Positions 8,963-17,663 of a stretch of DNA of 64,000 nt are shown piece after piece. This stretch comes from Sphingopyxis italica. Its GTDB lineage: Bacteria; Pseudomonadota; Alphaproteobacteria; Sphingomonadales; Sphingomonadaceae. The DNA lies in NCBI RefSeq assembly GCF_011926545.1, contig NZ_JAATIT010000001.1, positions 948,469 to 1,012,468 on the forward strand. The letters are read 5' to 3'. The notes beneath the pieces were generated by a model. The model made no database searches. It had not been told where the DNA came from and worked only from the letters and a program-made list of their open reading frames with translations. Position 1 is the stretch's first letter. Each line of letters starts with the position of its first letter. The position numbers and the translations under genes are program-made.

Positions 8963-10897
8963 ATGAAAAAAGCACTGTTCGTCGCAGCGGCCGTCATCGC
9001 CGCGCCCCTCGCCTTTTCCCCCATCCACGCTCAGGAAGCGGGCAGCCGCCCCCAGCCGGTCGTCCAGCCGCTGACCATCCCGCTGCCCGCCGACAAGCCC
9101 TATCCGGGGACGATGCAGCTCAAGGTCGATGCGACCGATGTGGCGCGCGGCATCTTCCATGTCCGCCAGACGATCCCGGTGGCGAAGGGCGGCAAATTCA
9201 CCCTGCTCTATCCCGAATGGCTGCCCGGCAAGCATGCGCCGCGCGGCGCGATCGCCGAGATGGCCGGATTCAAGGCGTCAGCAGGCGGTCAGCCGCTCGT
9301 GTGGACGCGCCAGCCGACCGACGTCTACGCGTTCGATATCGATGTGCCGGCGGGCGCGAAGAGCATCGACGTCAGCTTCGACTTCCTGTCGCCGACCCGG
9401 ACGAGCGAGGGCCGCGTCGTCGTCACGCCGGCGATGATGAACCTGCAATGGGAACAGGTCAGCCTCTATCCCGCGGGCTATTTCACCCGGAATATTCCGG
9501 TGCAGCTCGACGTGACGCTGCCCGACGGCTGGACGGGCGCGGCGGCGCTCGACGGGCTCACGGTCTCGGGCAATCGCTACAGCTTCGCGCCGACCAATTA
9601 TGAAGTGCTCGTCGACAGCCCGATGTTCGCGGGGAAATATTTCCGCAAATGGGACCTCCGCAACAAGGTGACGCTGAACGTCGTCGCCGACGAGGCGAAA
9701 TATCTGGAGGCGAGCCCCGACCATATCGCGCGCCACGCCGCGCTGGTGTCCGAAGCCGTCGCGCTGTTCGGCGTCCGCCATTTCGACCGCTATGAATTTC
9801 TGCTCGCGCTCAGCGACGAACTCGGCGGGATCGGGCTCGAACATCATCGTTCGAGCGAGAACAGCCGCAACCCCGACTATTTCACCAAATGGAACGATAA
9901 TGACAGCGAGCGCGGGCTGCTCCCGCACGAGCTGACGCACAGCTGGAACGGCAAATACCGCCGTCCCGACAAGCTGTGGACCCCCGATTATCGCACGCCG
10001 ATGCAGGGCAATCTGCTCTGGGTCTATGAAGGGCAGACGAGCTTCTGGGACCTCGTGCTCGCCGCGCGGTCGGGGATGCAGTCGAAGGAGATGGTGCTCG
10101 CCGAATGGGCGACCCACGCCGGCTATTACAGCGTCCAGCCGGGGCGCGAGTGGCGCTCGGTCGAGGACACCACGCTCGACCCGGTGATCGCCGCGCGCAA
10201 GCCCAAGCCCTTTTCGAGCTGGTCGCGCGGCGAGGATTATTACAACGAAGGCTCGCTGATGTGGCTCGAGGCCGACATGCTGATTCGCGGCGCGACGAAC
10301 AATTCCCGGAGCCTCGACGATTTCGCGCGCGCCTTCTTCGGCGGGCGCGAGGGCGATTGGGGGCAGGACACCTATAATTTCGACGATGTCGTCGCCGCGC
10401 TGAACGCGGTTCATCCTTATGACTGGGCGACTTTCCTCCGCGAGCGGATGCGGACGAGCGGGCGCCCCGCCCCCACCGGCGGGATCGAGCGCGCGGGCTA
10501 CCGGCTCGTATGGCGCGCCACGCCGAACGTCTTCGACCGCGATCGCATGGCGCAGGCCAAGAACGCCGATCTGACCCATTCGCTGGGGATGACGATCGAC
10601 AAGGATGGCGTCGCGACCGGCATCCTGTGGAACGGCCCGGCGTTCAAGGCCGACATCGTCAACGGCACGAAGATCGTCGCGGTCGACGGACTCGCCTACA
10701 GCCGCGAGCGGATCGAGGCCGCCGTGCAGGCCGCGACCGACGGCAAGACGCCGGTGCGGCTGCTCGTCGAGCGCGGCGGACGCTATCGCAACATTGCGAT
10801 CGGCTATCACGGCGGGCTGCGCTGGCCGCACCTCGAAAAAAGCGCGAGTGGCCCCGACTGGTTCGATCGGCTATTGGCGCCGCGGCGGGCGCTTTAA
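8963..10897 (+). CDS. M61 family peptidase with C-terminal PDZ domain, exported
   Basis: A 644-residue protein. It starts with a signal peptide ([20 protein letters not shown], cleavage after HAQ), followed by the M61 N-terminal beta domain, the catalytic zinc motif [14 protein letters not shown] near residue 324 (HExxH with a Trp two residues later) and a C-terminal PDZ-like region (about residues 520-620: [19 protein letters not shown]). M61 enzymes are metallo-aminopeptidases with preference for small N-terminal residues; periplasmic location is expected. It is transcribed divergently from hisS with a 96-bp shared promoter region. Substrate specificity is not determinable. Confidence 0.93.
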   Translation: MKKALFVAAAVIAAPLAFSPIHAQEAGSRPQPVVQPLTIPLPADKPYPGTMQLKVDATDVARGIFHVRQTIPVAKGGKFTLLYPEWLPGKHAPRGAIAEMAGFKASAGGQPLVWTRQPTDVYAFDIDVPAGAKSIDVSFDFLSPTRTSEGRVVVTPAMMNLQWEQVSLYPAGYFTRNIPVQLDVTLPDGWTGAAALDGLTVSGNRYSFAPTNYEVLVDSPMFAGKYFRKWDLRNKVTLNVVADEAKYLEASPDHIARHAALVSEAVALFGVRHFDRYEFLLALSDELGGIGLEHHRSSENSRNPDYFTKWNDNDSERGLLPHELTHSWNGKYRRPDKLWTPDYRTPMQGNLLWVYEGQTSFWDLVLAARSGMQSKEMVLAEWATHAGYYSVQPGREWRSVEDTTLDPVIAARKPKPFSSWSRGEDYYNEGSLMWLEADMLIRGATNNSRSLDDFARAFFGGREGDWGQDTYNFDDVVAALNAVHPYDWATFLRERMRTSGRPAPTGGIERAGYRLVWRATPNVFDRDRMAQAKNADLTHSLGMTIDKDGVATGILWNGPAFKADIVNGTKIVAVDGLAYSRERIEAAVQAATDGKTPVRLLVERGGRYRNIAIGYHGGLRWPHLEKSASGPDWFDRLLAPRRAL

Positions 10898-10907
10898 ACG
10901 CGCCGCA

Positions 10908-10988
10908 GCCGTTCGTTTCGAGCGTAGAGAGGCACCGGTCGTCGCCGGGCGGCATCGGCGCGTCTCGACTTTGCGCGATGCGAACGGC
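10908..10988. repeat. Degenerate palindromic repeat, TCCGTTCG family
   Basis: An imperfect inverted repeat with GCCGTTCG and CGAACGGC at its ends and TCTCGACTTTGCGCGATG in the right arm, related to the element at 6443-6526. It lies in the 134 bp between the M61 peptidase and ppa. Confidence 0.65.
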
Positions 10989-11031
10989 TAAGGGGCGCCC
11001 GAATCAAAAAAACAAAGGACTGATTTCTCCC

Positions 11032-11568
11032 ATGCGCATCGACCTGATTCCCGCCGGCGACAGCCCGCCCGACAGCCTCAACGTCCTGATCGAAGTGCCG
11101 ATCGGCGGCGAGCCGGTGAAATACGAGTTCGACAAGGCGTCGGGGGCGCTGTTCGTCGACCGCTTTCTCCACACCCCGATGCGCTATCCCGCCAATTACG
11201 GCTTCGTCCCGCACACGCTGGGCGAGGATGGCGATCCCTTGGATGCGCTGGTCGTCGCGCGTTCGCCGATCGTCGCGGGCGCGGTGGTCAAGTGCCGGCC
11301 GATCGGCGTGCTCAACATGGTCGACGACGCCGGCGGCGACGAGAAGCTGCTGTGCGTTCCCGTCAACAAGACCTTTCCCTATTACGACAAGGTCGCGACC
11401 TATAAGGACATGCCCGAGATCGTGCTGCAGCAGATCGAGCATTTCTTCACCCACTATAAGGACCTCGAACCCGGCAAATGGGCCAAGCTCAACGGCTGGG
11501 GCGATGTCGACGAGGCGAAGCGCATCATCGTCGAGTGCATCGAACGCGCGAAAAAGACCGGTTTCTAA
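11032..11568 (+). CDS. ppa: Inorganic pyrophosphatase
   Basis: A 178-residue soluble family I pyrophosphatase, hydrolysing PPi to phosphate and pulling biosynthetic reactions forward. Conserved segments are VKYEFDKASG, the metal-binding signature EDGDPLDALV (D-x-D-P-x-D) and the lysine-containing VPVNKTFPYY and GKWAKLNGWGD. Length is typical of bacterial hexameric enzymes. The start is the ATG at 11032 (MRIDLIPAGD), which matches the family N-terminus; upstream sequence in this frame is not conserved. It converges with the MscS gene and overlaps it by 4 bp. Confidence 0.97.
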   Translation: MRIDLIPAGDSPPDSLNVLIEVPIGGEPVKYEFDKASGALFVDRFLHTPMRYPANYGFVPHTLGEDGDPLDALVVARSPIVAGAVVKCRPIGVLNMVDDAGGDEKLLCVPVNKTFPYYDKVATYKDMPEIVLQQIEHFFTHYKDLEPGKWAKLNGWGDVDEAKRIIVECIERAKKTGF

Positions 11569-12497
11569 TTCTTGTCGGTGGGCGCCGGGTCCTCGTCCGG
11601 CGCCCCGACCATGCGGACATCGGTCCGCGGGTAGGGAATGCGGATGCCCGCTTCCTTGAAGCGGTCCCAGACCCCCAAAAACACTTCGCCCTGGATATTA
11701 CCGAGCCCCGCCTCGGGGTCCGAGATCCAGTAGCGCAGCTCATGCTCGACGGCGCGTTCGCCGAACGCGGTGATCCACACGACGGGTTCAGGTTCGGCGA
11801 GGATGCGCGGATTTTCCTTCGCGGTCTCGATCATCAGCCGCTGCGCGAGCCGAAGGTCGCAGTCGTAACCGACCGGCACGCGCATCCGCACGCGCACCTC
11901 GGGGCTCGCGAAGCTCCAATTCTCGACCGCCTGCGTCATCAACAGCTCGTTCGGGATCAGATGCTTCTTGCCGTCGCGGGTGATGACGTTGACCGCGCGC
12001 ACCCCGATCTTGGCGACGCGCCCGACATTGGGCACACCGTTCGGCAACGCCGATCCGCCCATCGCGCTGCCATCGCCGACGACGATGATGTCGCCCGGCT
12101 TGATCGACCGGTCCATCAGCAGGATGATGCCCGCGATCAGGTTGCCGACGGTCTTCTGCAATCCGAAACCGATCGCGAGGCCCGCGGCGCCCGAGAAAAC
12201 CGCCAGCGCGGTGAGGTCGATGCCGAGCAGGTCGATGCCGAACAGCATCGCGAAGACGAAGAGCGCGATCGCGATCAGCTTTTCAGCCAGAAGCCTTTGC
12301 GTCGCGTCGATCTGGCTATTGCGGCGAAGCAGCCATTTGGTCGAGCGCATCGCGATTCGCACCGCGATATAGAGCAGCACCGCGACGATGACCGTCGAAA
12401 ACAAGCTGTAGAGCGACAGCCGGTACGAGCCGACGTCGATGCCGATCGCTTTCAGCACATCGATCGTGCGGGCGATACCGGCCGCGAGCCCATCCAT
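11565..12497 (-). CDS. MscS family mechanosensitive ion channel
   Basis: A 310-residue inner-membrane protein. Three hydrophobic segments occupy the first 110 residues, followed by the pore-lining TM3 with the Gly/Ala pattern GAAGLAIGFGLQKTVGNLI and the beta domain beginning MDRSIKPGDIIVVGDG. The C-terminal part (YWISDPEAGLGNI...RIPYPRTDVRMVG) is the usual MscS cytoplasmic cage. These channels open on membrane tension to release solutes after osmotic downshock. The ATG at 12497 lies 5 nt after the stop of metC, so the two are probably one transcript; functional linkage is not obvious. Confidence 0.94.
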   Translation of the reverse strand: MDGLAAGIARTIDVLKAIGIDVGSYRLSLYSLFSTVIVAVLLYIAVRIAMRSTKWLLRRNSQIDATQRLLAEKLIAIALFVFAMLFGIDLLGIDLTALAVFSGAAGLAIGFGLQKTVGNLIAGIILLMDRSIKPGDIIVVGDGSAMGGSALPNGVPNVGRVAKIGVRAVNVITRDGKKHLIPNELLMTQAVENWSFASPEVRVRMRVPVGYDCDLRLAQRLMIETAKENPRILAEPEPVVWITAFGERAVEHELRYWISDPEAGLGNIQGEVFLGVWDRFKEAGIRIPYPRTDVRMVGAPDEDPAPTDKN

Positions 12498-12502
12498 TCC
12501 GA

Positions 12503-13708
12503 TCACCCCCGCATCGCGGCAAGGCCGCGTTCGAGATCGGCGACCAGGTCGGCCGGATCCTCGAGCCCGATCGACAGGCGGACGAGCGGATCGGGATCGG
12601 TCCATGCGACGGCGCTGCGGATCGTTTGGGGATCGCTCGGCACGACAAGGCTTTCATAACCGCCCCAGCTGAAGCCGATGCCGAAATGGGCAAGCGAATC
12701 GATGAAGCGCGTCCGCGCGGCCTCGTCGGCGCCGTTCAGCGTGAAGCCGAACAGCCCGCTGGCGCCCGCAAAGTCGCGCGACCAGATGACATGGCCGGGA
12801 TCGCCCGGCAGCGCGGGGTGCAGCACGCGGCCGACCTCGGCACGGCCCGCCAGCCAGTTCGCGACGGCGAGACCATTTTCGCCCTGCCGCCGCATCCGCA
12901 CATCGAGCGTCCTGAGGCCGCGCAGCATCAGCGCGCAATCGTCGGGCGAGACCGACTGGCCGAGCTGATAGGCCGCACTGCGCAGCTTCGGCCACACGGC
13001 CTTGGTCGCGGTGAGCGAGCCCATCATCACGTCGCTGTGCCCGCCGACATATTTGGTGAGGCTCATCATCGTCACATCGACGCCGTGAACGAGCGCGGGA
13101 AAGAGCAAGGGCGTCGCCCAGGTGTTGTCGAGCATCGTCAGCACGCCCCGCGCGCGCGCGATTTGCGTGATCGCCGGGATGTCCTGCACCTCGAAGGTCA
13201 GGCTGCCCGGCGATTCGAGGAAGATCAGCCGGGTTTCGGGCCGGATGAGGTCGGCGATTCCCGCCCCGACGAGCGGGTCGTAATAGGTGGTTTCAATCCC
13301 GAGCCGCGCGAGCATGGAGTTGCAGAAGGCCCGCGTCGGCTCATAGGCGCTGTCGACCATCAGCAGATGATCGCCCGGCGAGAGCAGCGCAAGCAGCCCC
13401 GCCGAAATCGCGGCGACCCCCGACGGATAGAGCAAAGTGCCTTCGGCGCCCGGCTCCATCCCGGTCAACGCATCGGCGAGCGCCCACACCGTCGGCGTCC
13501 CGCGCCGACCGTAGTAGAGCTTGTCGTGCGTTGCATGACCGCGTGCCTTGAGATCGGCGATATTGTCGTAAAGGATCGTCGAGGCGCGCCAGACCGGCGG
13601 ATTGACGACCCCGCCCCCCAGCCGCGGGTCGCCGGTCCATTCGGGGCGCCGCCCGCCCTGCACGAGCTTGGTCGTGGGGCGGAGGTTTGAATCGTCGTTC
13701 TTGCTCAT
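12503..13708 (-). CDS. metC: Cystathionine beta-lyase, PLP-dependent
   Basis: A 401-residue Cys/Met metabolism PLP enzyme. Visible landmarks are the N-terminal VNPPVWRASTILYDN, the PLP phosphate-binding YPSGVAAIS, DNTWATPLLFPAL and the Schiff-base lysine in SLTKYVGGHSDVMMG. It most likely cleaves cystathionine to homocysteine, pyruvate and ammonia; the SLTKYVGGHSD form is usual for MetC, though related gamma-lyases cannot be fully excluded. The start at 13708 (MSKNDDSNLRP) fits family length. Neighbours are the MscS channel downstream and the sulfurtransferase gene upstream, separated by a repeat. Confidence 0.93.
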   Translation of the reverse strand: MSKNDDSNLRPTTKLVQGGRRPEWTGDPRLGGGVVNPPVWRASTILYDNIADLKARGHATHDKLYYGRRGTPTVWALADALTGMEPGAEGTLLYPSGVAAISAGLLALLSPGDHLLMVDSAYEPTRAFCNSMLARLGIETTYYDPLVGAGIADLIRPETRLIFLESPGSLTFEVQDIPAITQIARARGVLTMLDNTWATPLLFPALVHGVDVTMMSLTKYVGGHSDVMMGSLTATKAVWPKLRSAAYQLGQSVSPDDCALMLRGLRTLDVRMRRQGENGLAVANWLAGRAEVGRVLHPALPGDPGHVIWSRDFAGASGLFGFTLNGADEAARTRFIDSLAHFGIGFSWGGYESLVVPSDPQTIRSAVAWTDPDPLVRLSIGLEDPADLVADLERGLAAMRG

Positions 13709-13771
13709 CGCAGCCTTGTTAGCGGAGCACAGGCCAAAATCCAGCGATGCAACGACGTCGAGCAAACTAAT

Positions 13772-13857
13772 CCGTTCACACTGAGCTTGTCGAAGTGCCG
13801 TTTTTCCTTCGCAGCGCAGAAGGAAGAACGGTGCTTCGACAGGCTCAGCACAAACGG
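13772..13857. repeat. Palindromic repeat, GAGCTTGTCGAAG family
   Basis: An 86-bp hairpin with 39-nt arms (13772-13810 and 13819-13857) around an 8-nt loop; arms contain CTGAGCTTGTCGAAG and its complement. A second copy is at 55524-55609. This sequence type is widespread between genes in many proteobacteria, including sphingomonads. It fills most of the 172-bp gap between sseA and metC and could also terminate sseA transcripts. Confidence 0.85.
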
Positions 13858-13880
13858 TAAAGAAAGCCCGTCTGGACGCT

Positions 13881-14720
13881 TTACGCCGCGCCGGTCGCCT
13901 TTGGGGTCGCCGCGTCGGCGCCCCATTCGAGCCAGCTGCCGTCATAGACCGCGACATCCTCCTTGCCGAGCAGATGCGCGCCAAAGGCGACGACGGTCGC
14001 GGTCATGCCGCTGCCGCAGGTGGTGACGAGCGGTTGGTCGAGATCGACCCCGGCGGCGTCGAACGCCGCTTTCAGATCGTCGCCGCGCTTCCACGTGCCG
14101 TCGGCGTTGAACAGCTCGCCGTGCGGCAGGCTGCGCGAATTGGGGATGTGGCCGGGCGCGAGGCCGGGGCGCGGATCGCGCTCTTCGCCGGTGAAGCGTG
14201 CCGCGGGCCGCGCATCGACGACCTGTTCGGCGCCACTGTCGACGTTCGCGAGCATCTGTTCCCTGGTCCGCACCGCCTTTGCGTCGCGCCACACGGTGAA
14301 GTGGCGGTGGCGCAGCGTCTGCTTGCCCATTTCGAGCGCGCGGCCCTCCGCCTTCCACTTGGCGAGCCCGCCGTCGAGCAGCGCGACATCGTGCGCGCCG
14401 AACAGCTTCAGGAGCCACCAGCCGCGCGCCGCGCTCTTCAGCGGGCTGTCGTCGTAGAGCACGATGCGGCTGCCGTCGCCGAGCCCGAGCGATTGCATGC
14501 GGCTAGCGAATTTTTCGGCGGTCGGGGCCATGTTTTCGACCGCGTTCGAGGCATCGGTCAGCTCGGCAAGGTCCATGAACACCGCGCCGGGGATATGACC
14601 CGCTTCATATTCGGCGCGCGCATCGCGATCGGCGCCCAGAAATTTCGTCGCATCGACGACCCGCAGGTCCGATGCCCCCAGTTCGCGTTCCAGCCAGTCG
14701 GTTGAGACCAAGGCGTCCAT
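13881..14720 (-). CDS. sseA: 3-mercaptopyruvate/thiosulfate sulfurtransferase (two rhodanese domains)
   Basis: A 279-residue protein of two rhodanese domains. The N-terminal domain is catalytically inactive (VVDATKFLGADRD..., DSPLKSAARGWWLL) and the C-terminal domain carries the active cysteine in CGSGMTA (Cys235). The CGSG[VT]TA loop is the form of 3-mercaptopyruvate sulfurtransferases, which transfer sulfane sulfur from mercaptopyruvate to acceptors such as cyanide or thioredoxin. The ATG at 14720 is preceded by AGGAG about 6 nt upstream. It is followed, after a repeat, by metC, grouping two sulfur amino acid genes. Confidence 0.94.
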   Translation of the reverse strand: MDALVSTDWLERELGASDLRVVDATKFLGADRDARAEYEAGHIPGAVFMDLAELTDASNAVENMAPTAEKFASRMQSLGLGDGSRIVLYDDSPLKSAARGWWLLKLFGAHDVALLDGGLAKWKAEGRALEMGKQTLRHRHFTVWRDAKAVRTREQMLANVDSGAEQVVDARPAARFTGEERDPRPGLAPGHIPNSRSLPHGELFNADGTWKRGDDLKAAFDAAGVDLDQPLVTTCGSGMTATVVAFGAHLLGKEDVAVYDGSWLEWGADAATPKATGAA

Positions 14721-14738
14721 GTCATGCTCCTGTTACGA

Positions 14739-14856
14739 CCGGTCGGGAACCTTGTTTGCCTGTCCCTCACCGGCCATCCTGCTGCGGCTCATTTTCCTGG
14801 GGACAACAAGCCTATGCCCCCACCTGTGCTTTTTCAAGCGGGGTCCGTCCTGCCGG
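14739..14856 (+). ncRNA. Candidate structured RNA element between sseA and the Pro-rich protein gene
   Basis: The 183-bp gap folds into a three-helix arrangement. An outer helix pairs 14739-14748 (CCGG, bulged T, CGGGA) with 14848-14856. A long hairpin pairs 14751-14755 and 14761-14766 with 14800-14810. A second hairpin pairs CCCC at 14817-14820 and GCTT at 14828-14831 with AAGC and GGGG at 14836-14843. The shape (closing stem, long arm, small 3' hairpin) is reminiscent of 6S RNA, but I recognise no diagnostic sequence. Strand is uncertain: on the minus strand it would be the 5' leader of sseA. Confidence 0.35.
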
Positions 14857-14903
14857 AGTCGATGCTGCACCGCAACAAAAATCCGGTGGCCTTTCGAGCC
14901 CGA

Positions 14904-16217
14904 TTATTGGCTGCGCTTGATCGCGGTCGCGCGCGCGCCGGGCCGGTCGACGGCATAGGAGGACCGGTCGAGCGGAAGCGGTGCGAGCTTTTCGCTGCCG
15001 CTCGCGCCCTGTTCGCGGCCGATGACGAAACTGCCCGCATTCTGCCCGAACGCCTCGCCCTCGCCGTCCCAGTGATAGGTGACGTCGAACGCGATGACGG
15101 GGACGATCATCGGCTTGCCGCCGATCATCAGCGGCTCGATAGCGGCGCGCGGCAACATCACTTCGGTCGACAATTCCTCGCCCGCGCCGACCGCCAGCGC
15201 GATGTCGTCGCGCAGCACGCTGCCCCCCGCCCCGTCGAAGAAGCGGCTAAGCACCGGCTCGGTCATCGCCGAGCCCTGATTGAGCGCGATGCGGACCATC
15301 AGGCCGGTCGCCGGCACCGTCCCCTGATTGAGCAGGTTGAGCGCGAAGCCGACCGCCACATGGTCGGGCGCGAACCGGATGCTGCGGATGTCGAGAGCCA
15401 TGCCGACCACGGCGCGTTTCTCGCCCTCGGCGCGCGTGACGAGCGGGCGTGCGGACGCCGGCTCGGGTCGCGATGCGGGCGGCGGTGGCGGGGCGGGCGC
15501 CGGACGCGGAGCGGGCGGCGCGGCAGGACGGAGCGGCGGGACGGCCGCGCGCGTAGCCGGCGGCGGGGCTTCGTCGATCTCTTCGGCCACCGGGTCGGCG
15601 AGCGCGGTGCGGCGGCGCCAATACCAGAAGGCGGCACCCGCAGCCGCCAGCGCGGCGAGCGCCCAGGCCCAAATCGGCGTGCCCGACGGGGTGTCGGCCG
15701 GCGCGGCGACGACCGGCGTTTCGTCAGCCGGGACCGGGGCTGCGTCAACGGCAGCGGCAGGCGGCGGCGCGACCGTATCGAGCGGCGGCAAGGGCGGATT
15801 GTCGGTGGTTGCGGGCTGCACCGCTTGCGGCGCTTCCGGCTGAGCCGGGCGCGGCGTCGCTGTTGCGGGCGTATCGCGCCGCGCGGGAGCGGGTGCGGGG
15901 GTCGATGTGGCCGGCTGCGTCGGCGTCACGCGCGGCGGTGCAACGGGTTGCGGCGATGTCGGGGTGGGGGCTGGGGTCGGGGTCGGGGTCGGCGTCGGCT
16001 GGCCCCGCCGCTCACCGGGCGCCACCGGCGGCAAGCCATTGTCCGACGGGCCCTGCACACCGGGTGCGCGGCCGTCGTTGGTAGGCGGCGGCAAGCGGAA
16101 ATCGATCGAGCGGGACGTCGTCGTGTCCTGCGCGGCCACAGGGACACCTGCCGCCAGCATTGCCGCTGCCAGCACCAACGCGCCCGCCTGTTGTCGCCCG
16201 AAGTTACGCACCGTCAT
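14904..16217 (-). CDS. Exported Pro/Thr-rich single-TM protein of unknown function
   Basis: A 437-residue protein: signal peptide ending near residue 29 (PVAAQ), a long Pro/Thr/Ala-rich region with a (PT)n run at about residues 74-88, one transmembrane helix at about 182-200 (IWAWALAALAAAGAAFWYW) followed by RRR, a second Pro-rich stretch, and a folded beta-rich C-terminal domain from about residue 265 (VGMALDIRSIRFAPDHVAV) to the end. Topology suggests a periplasmic stalk with a cytoplasmic C-terminal domain. The (PT)n run is encoded by tandem 6-bp units near 15960-16005, so length changes would stay in frame. I do not recognise a characterised family. Confidence 0.8.
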   Translation of the reverse strand: MTVRNFGRQQAGALVLAAAMLAAGVPVAAQDTTTSRSIDFRLPPPTNDGRAPGVQGPSDNGLPPVAPGERRGQPTPTPTPTPAPTPTSPQPVAPPRVTPTQPATSTPAPAPARRDTPATATPRPAQPEAPQAVQPATTDNPPLPPLDTVAPPPAAAVDAAPVPADETPVVAAPADTPSGTPIWAWALAALAAAGAAFWYWRRRTALADPVAEEIDEAPPPATRAAVPPLRPAAPPAPRPAPAPPPPPASRPEPASARPLVTRAEGEKRAVVGMALDIRSIRFAPDHVAVGFALNLLNQGTVPATGLMVRIALNQGSAMTEPVLSRFFDGAGGSVLRDDIALAVGAGEELSTEVMLPRAAIEPLMIGGKPMIVPVIAFDVTYHWDGEGEAFGQNAGSFVIGREQGASGSEKLAPLPLDRSSYAVDRPGARATAIKRSQ

Positions 16218-16343
16218 CTTGTCCGCGATCCCACACTACCCATATGTCGCCCGCGCCGCTGAATTGGCGCTGAACCTTGCGGCCGGCGATTCCGGGGCAC
16301 CGGCCCGGATGACATCGGCCGCGCTGCGCACTAGAGCCTTTCC

Positions 16344-16814
16344 ATGACCGATTCCACCCCTGCGCCGCTCGCACCGAAACATCTCGGCCAATCGAGCGAA
16401 CTGCCTGCCGCTCCCGAAGCGGCCGTTCTCGACTATGTGCCCAATCCGCGCGCGGGCGAGCTTTATCTCGTCCGCTTCGCCGCGCCCGAATTCACGTCGC
16501 TCTGCCCGGTGACTGGCCAGCCCGATTTCGCGCATCTCGTCATCGATTATGCCCCCGGCCAAACGATCGTCGAATCGAAGAGCCTCAAGCTCTTCCTCGG
16601 CTCCTTCCGGAACCATGCGGGCTTTCACGAGGATTGCACCGTCGGCATCGGCCGCCGCCTTTTCGACGAGATGCGGCCCCGCTGGCTGCGCATCGGCGGT
16701 TACTGGTATCCGCGCGGCGGCATTCCGATCGACGTCTTCTGGCAATCGGGGCCGCCGCCCGAAGGGCTGTGGCTCCCCGATCAGGGCGTCGCGCCTTATC
16801 GCGGCCGGGGATGA
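16344..16814 (+). CDS. queF: preQ1 synthase (NADPH-dependent 7-cyano-7-deazaguanine reductase)
   Basis: A 156-residue type I (YkvM-like) QueF. It reduces the nitrile of preQ0 to the amine of preQ1 in queuosine biosynthesis. The nucleophilic cysteine lies in [15 protein letters not shown] and the QueF signature in [20 protein letters not shown], which also holds the catalytic Asp/Glu region at HEDC. Length fits the short, single-domain form. It is transcribed divergently from the Pro-rich protein gene, with 126 bp between them. No other queuosine genes are in the window. Confidence 0.96.
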   Translation: MTDSTPAPLAPKHLGQSSELPAAPEAAVLDYVPNPRAGELYLVRFAAPEFTSLCPVTGQPDFAHLVIDYAPGQTIVESKSLKLFLGSFRNHAGFHEDCTVGIGRRLFDEMRPRWLRIGGYWYPRGGIPIDVFWQSGPPPEGLWLPDQGVAPYRGRG

Positions 16815-16840
16815 AGATTCATCTTTCTGCCACAGTTTGC

Positions 16841-16854
16841 TGACATTAGTGTCA
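16841..16854. promoter_or_regulatory. 14-bp palindrome upstream of a hotdog thioesterase, candidate operator
   Basis: TGACATTAGTGTCA differs by one base from a perfect 14-bp palindrome (TGACACTAGTGTCA) and ends 5 nt before the ATG at 16860. An almost identical site lies at 30580-30593 ahead of the acyl-CoA ligase gene, suggesting a shared regulator of acyl-CoA metabolism. Confidence 0.5.
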
Positions 16855-16859
16855 ACGAT

Positions 16860-17270
16860 ATGAACCCAACCGCATTGCCCCACGATCACGACATCAAGGT
16901 CGGTCCCGACGTCATCGACTTCATGGGACACGTCAACAACGCCCATTATCTGAGCTGGGTGCAGGAAGCGGTGCTCGCGCACTGGCGCCATATCGCGCCG
17001 CCCGAGGCGGTCGCCGGGCATCTGTGGGTCGCGCTGAAGCACGAGATCACCTACCGCCGTCCCGCCTTTCTCGACGATCAGGTCATCGCGACGGTGATCC
17101 TCGAGAAGGTTCAGGGCGCGCGCGCTTTTTACGAGACGATCATCAAGCGCGGCGAGGACGTGCTCGCCGAGGTCAAGTCGAGCTGGTGCTGCATCGACGC
17201 CGAAACGCTCCGCCCCGCGCGGCTCGCGAGTGAAGTCGTGGCCCGCTTTTTTCCGGGCGAGAAAAGCTAG
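16860..17270 (+). CDS. Hotdog acyl-CoA thioesterase, YbgC/4-hydroxybenzoyl-CoA type
   Basis: A 136-residue protein with the 4HBT signature DVIDFMGHVNNAHYLSWVQE: the Asp-x-x-Gly-His-Val-Asn pattern carries the catalytic residue (normally Asp; here D-F-M-G-H) and the Tyr that follows. The rest (YRRPAFLDDQVIATVI, YETIIKRGEDVLAEV) follows the single hotdog domain. It should hydrolyse an acyl-CoA or acyl-ACP thioester in the cytoplasm; substrate unknown. A 14-bp palindrome sits just upstream of the ATG, leaving little room for a ribosome binding site (AACGAT), so translation may start from a leaderless or weakly led mRNA. Confidence 0.87.
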   Translation: MNPTALPHDHDIKVGPDVIDFMGHVNNAHYLSWVQEAVLAHWRHIAPPEAVAGHLWVALKHEITYRRPAFLDDQVIATVILEKVQGARAFYETIIKRGEDVLAEVKSSWCCIDAETLRPARLASEVVARFFPGEKS

Positions 17271-17328
17271 GGTCTTTCCGGGCTAGCCCGGAAAGACCCT
17301 ACGCCCGCCCCGTTTCGCGGGACGGGCG
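17269..17328. terminator. Two adjacent strong hairpins between convergent genes
   Basis: A perfect 32-bp palindrome (17269-17300, starting inside the thioesterase TAG stop) is followed by a second hairpin, CGCCCG at 17302-17307 against CGGGCG at 17323-17328 with inner CCCG/CGGG pairs. They lie between the thioesterase and the convergent small protein gene and probably terminate transcription from both sides. Neither has a long T-run. Confidence 0.7.
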
Positions 17329-17344
17329 CCTTCAGGCGAAGAGT

Positions 17345-17581
17345 TTACGGGCTGACCGGATCGTCACCGTCGTCGTCGACCACCAGCCAGATGCCGCCGG
17401 CGATAATGGCGAGACCCAGCACGATCGCGACCCAGCTTCCGCCTTCGAGATTATTTCCGTCACGAACAACCGAGGTCGCGCGGGCACCATCAATCGCGGG
17501 TGCGGCCGCAGCCGCCACCGGCGCAAGGACCATCGAAGCTGCCGCAACGGCAATCACGCCTTTTTTCAATCTTTTCATCAT
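17345..17581 (-). CDS. Small exported or membrane protein, 78 residues
   Basis: A short protein with a basic start (MMKRLKKG), a signal-peptide-like hydrophobic stretch (residues 9-28, ending AAAAAPA), a second hydrophobic helix (about 49-67, WVAIVLGLAIIAGGIWLVV) and an acidic C-terminus (DDDGDDPVSP). This layout is common in small sphingomonad proteins of unknown function. GGAGGAG precedes the tandem ATGs at the right spacing, which supports translation. It lies downstream of, and opposite to, the palindromic terminators, and no partner gene is evident. Confidence 0.75.
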   Translation of the reverse strand: MMKRLKKGVIAVAAASMVLAPVAAAAAPAIDGARATSVVRDGNNLEGGSWVAIVLGLAIIAGGIWLVVDDDGDDPVSP

Positions 17582-17663
17582 AAACTCCTCCAGCTGCCCT
17601 CGAAACGCGGCCCGGAGGTGATTGTTCCATTGCCCGAAAAGAGAGGTTTGCGGCCTGCCGTGG

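Noticed and set aside
8867..9235. Possible 123-residue N-terminal extension of HisS
   Set aside because: The frame is open but the extension overlaps the divergent M61 gene, has no family similarity, and the ATG at 8866 starts a normal-length HisRS.
17269..17300. 32-bp palindrome as a regulatory operator
   Set aside because: It begins in the stop codon of one gene and lies between convergent genes, so a transcription terminator is the simpler reading.
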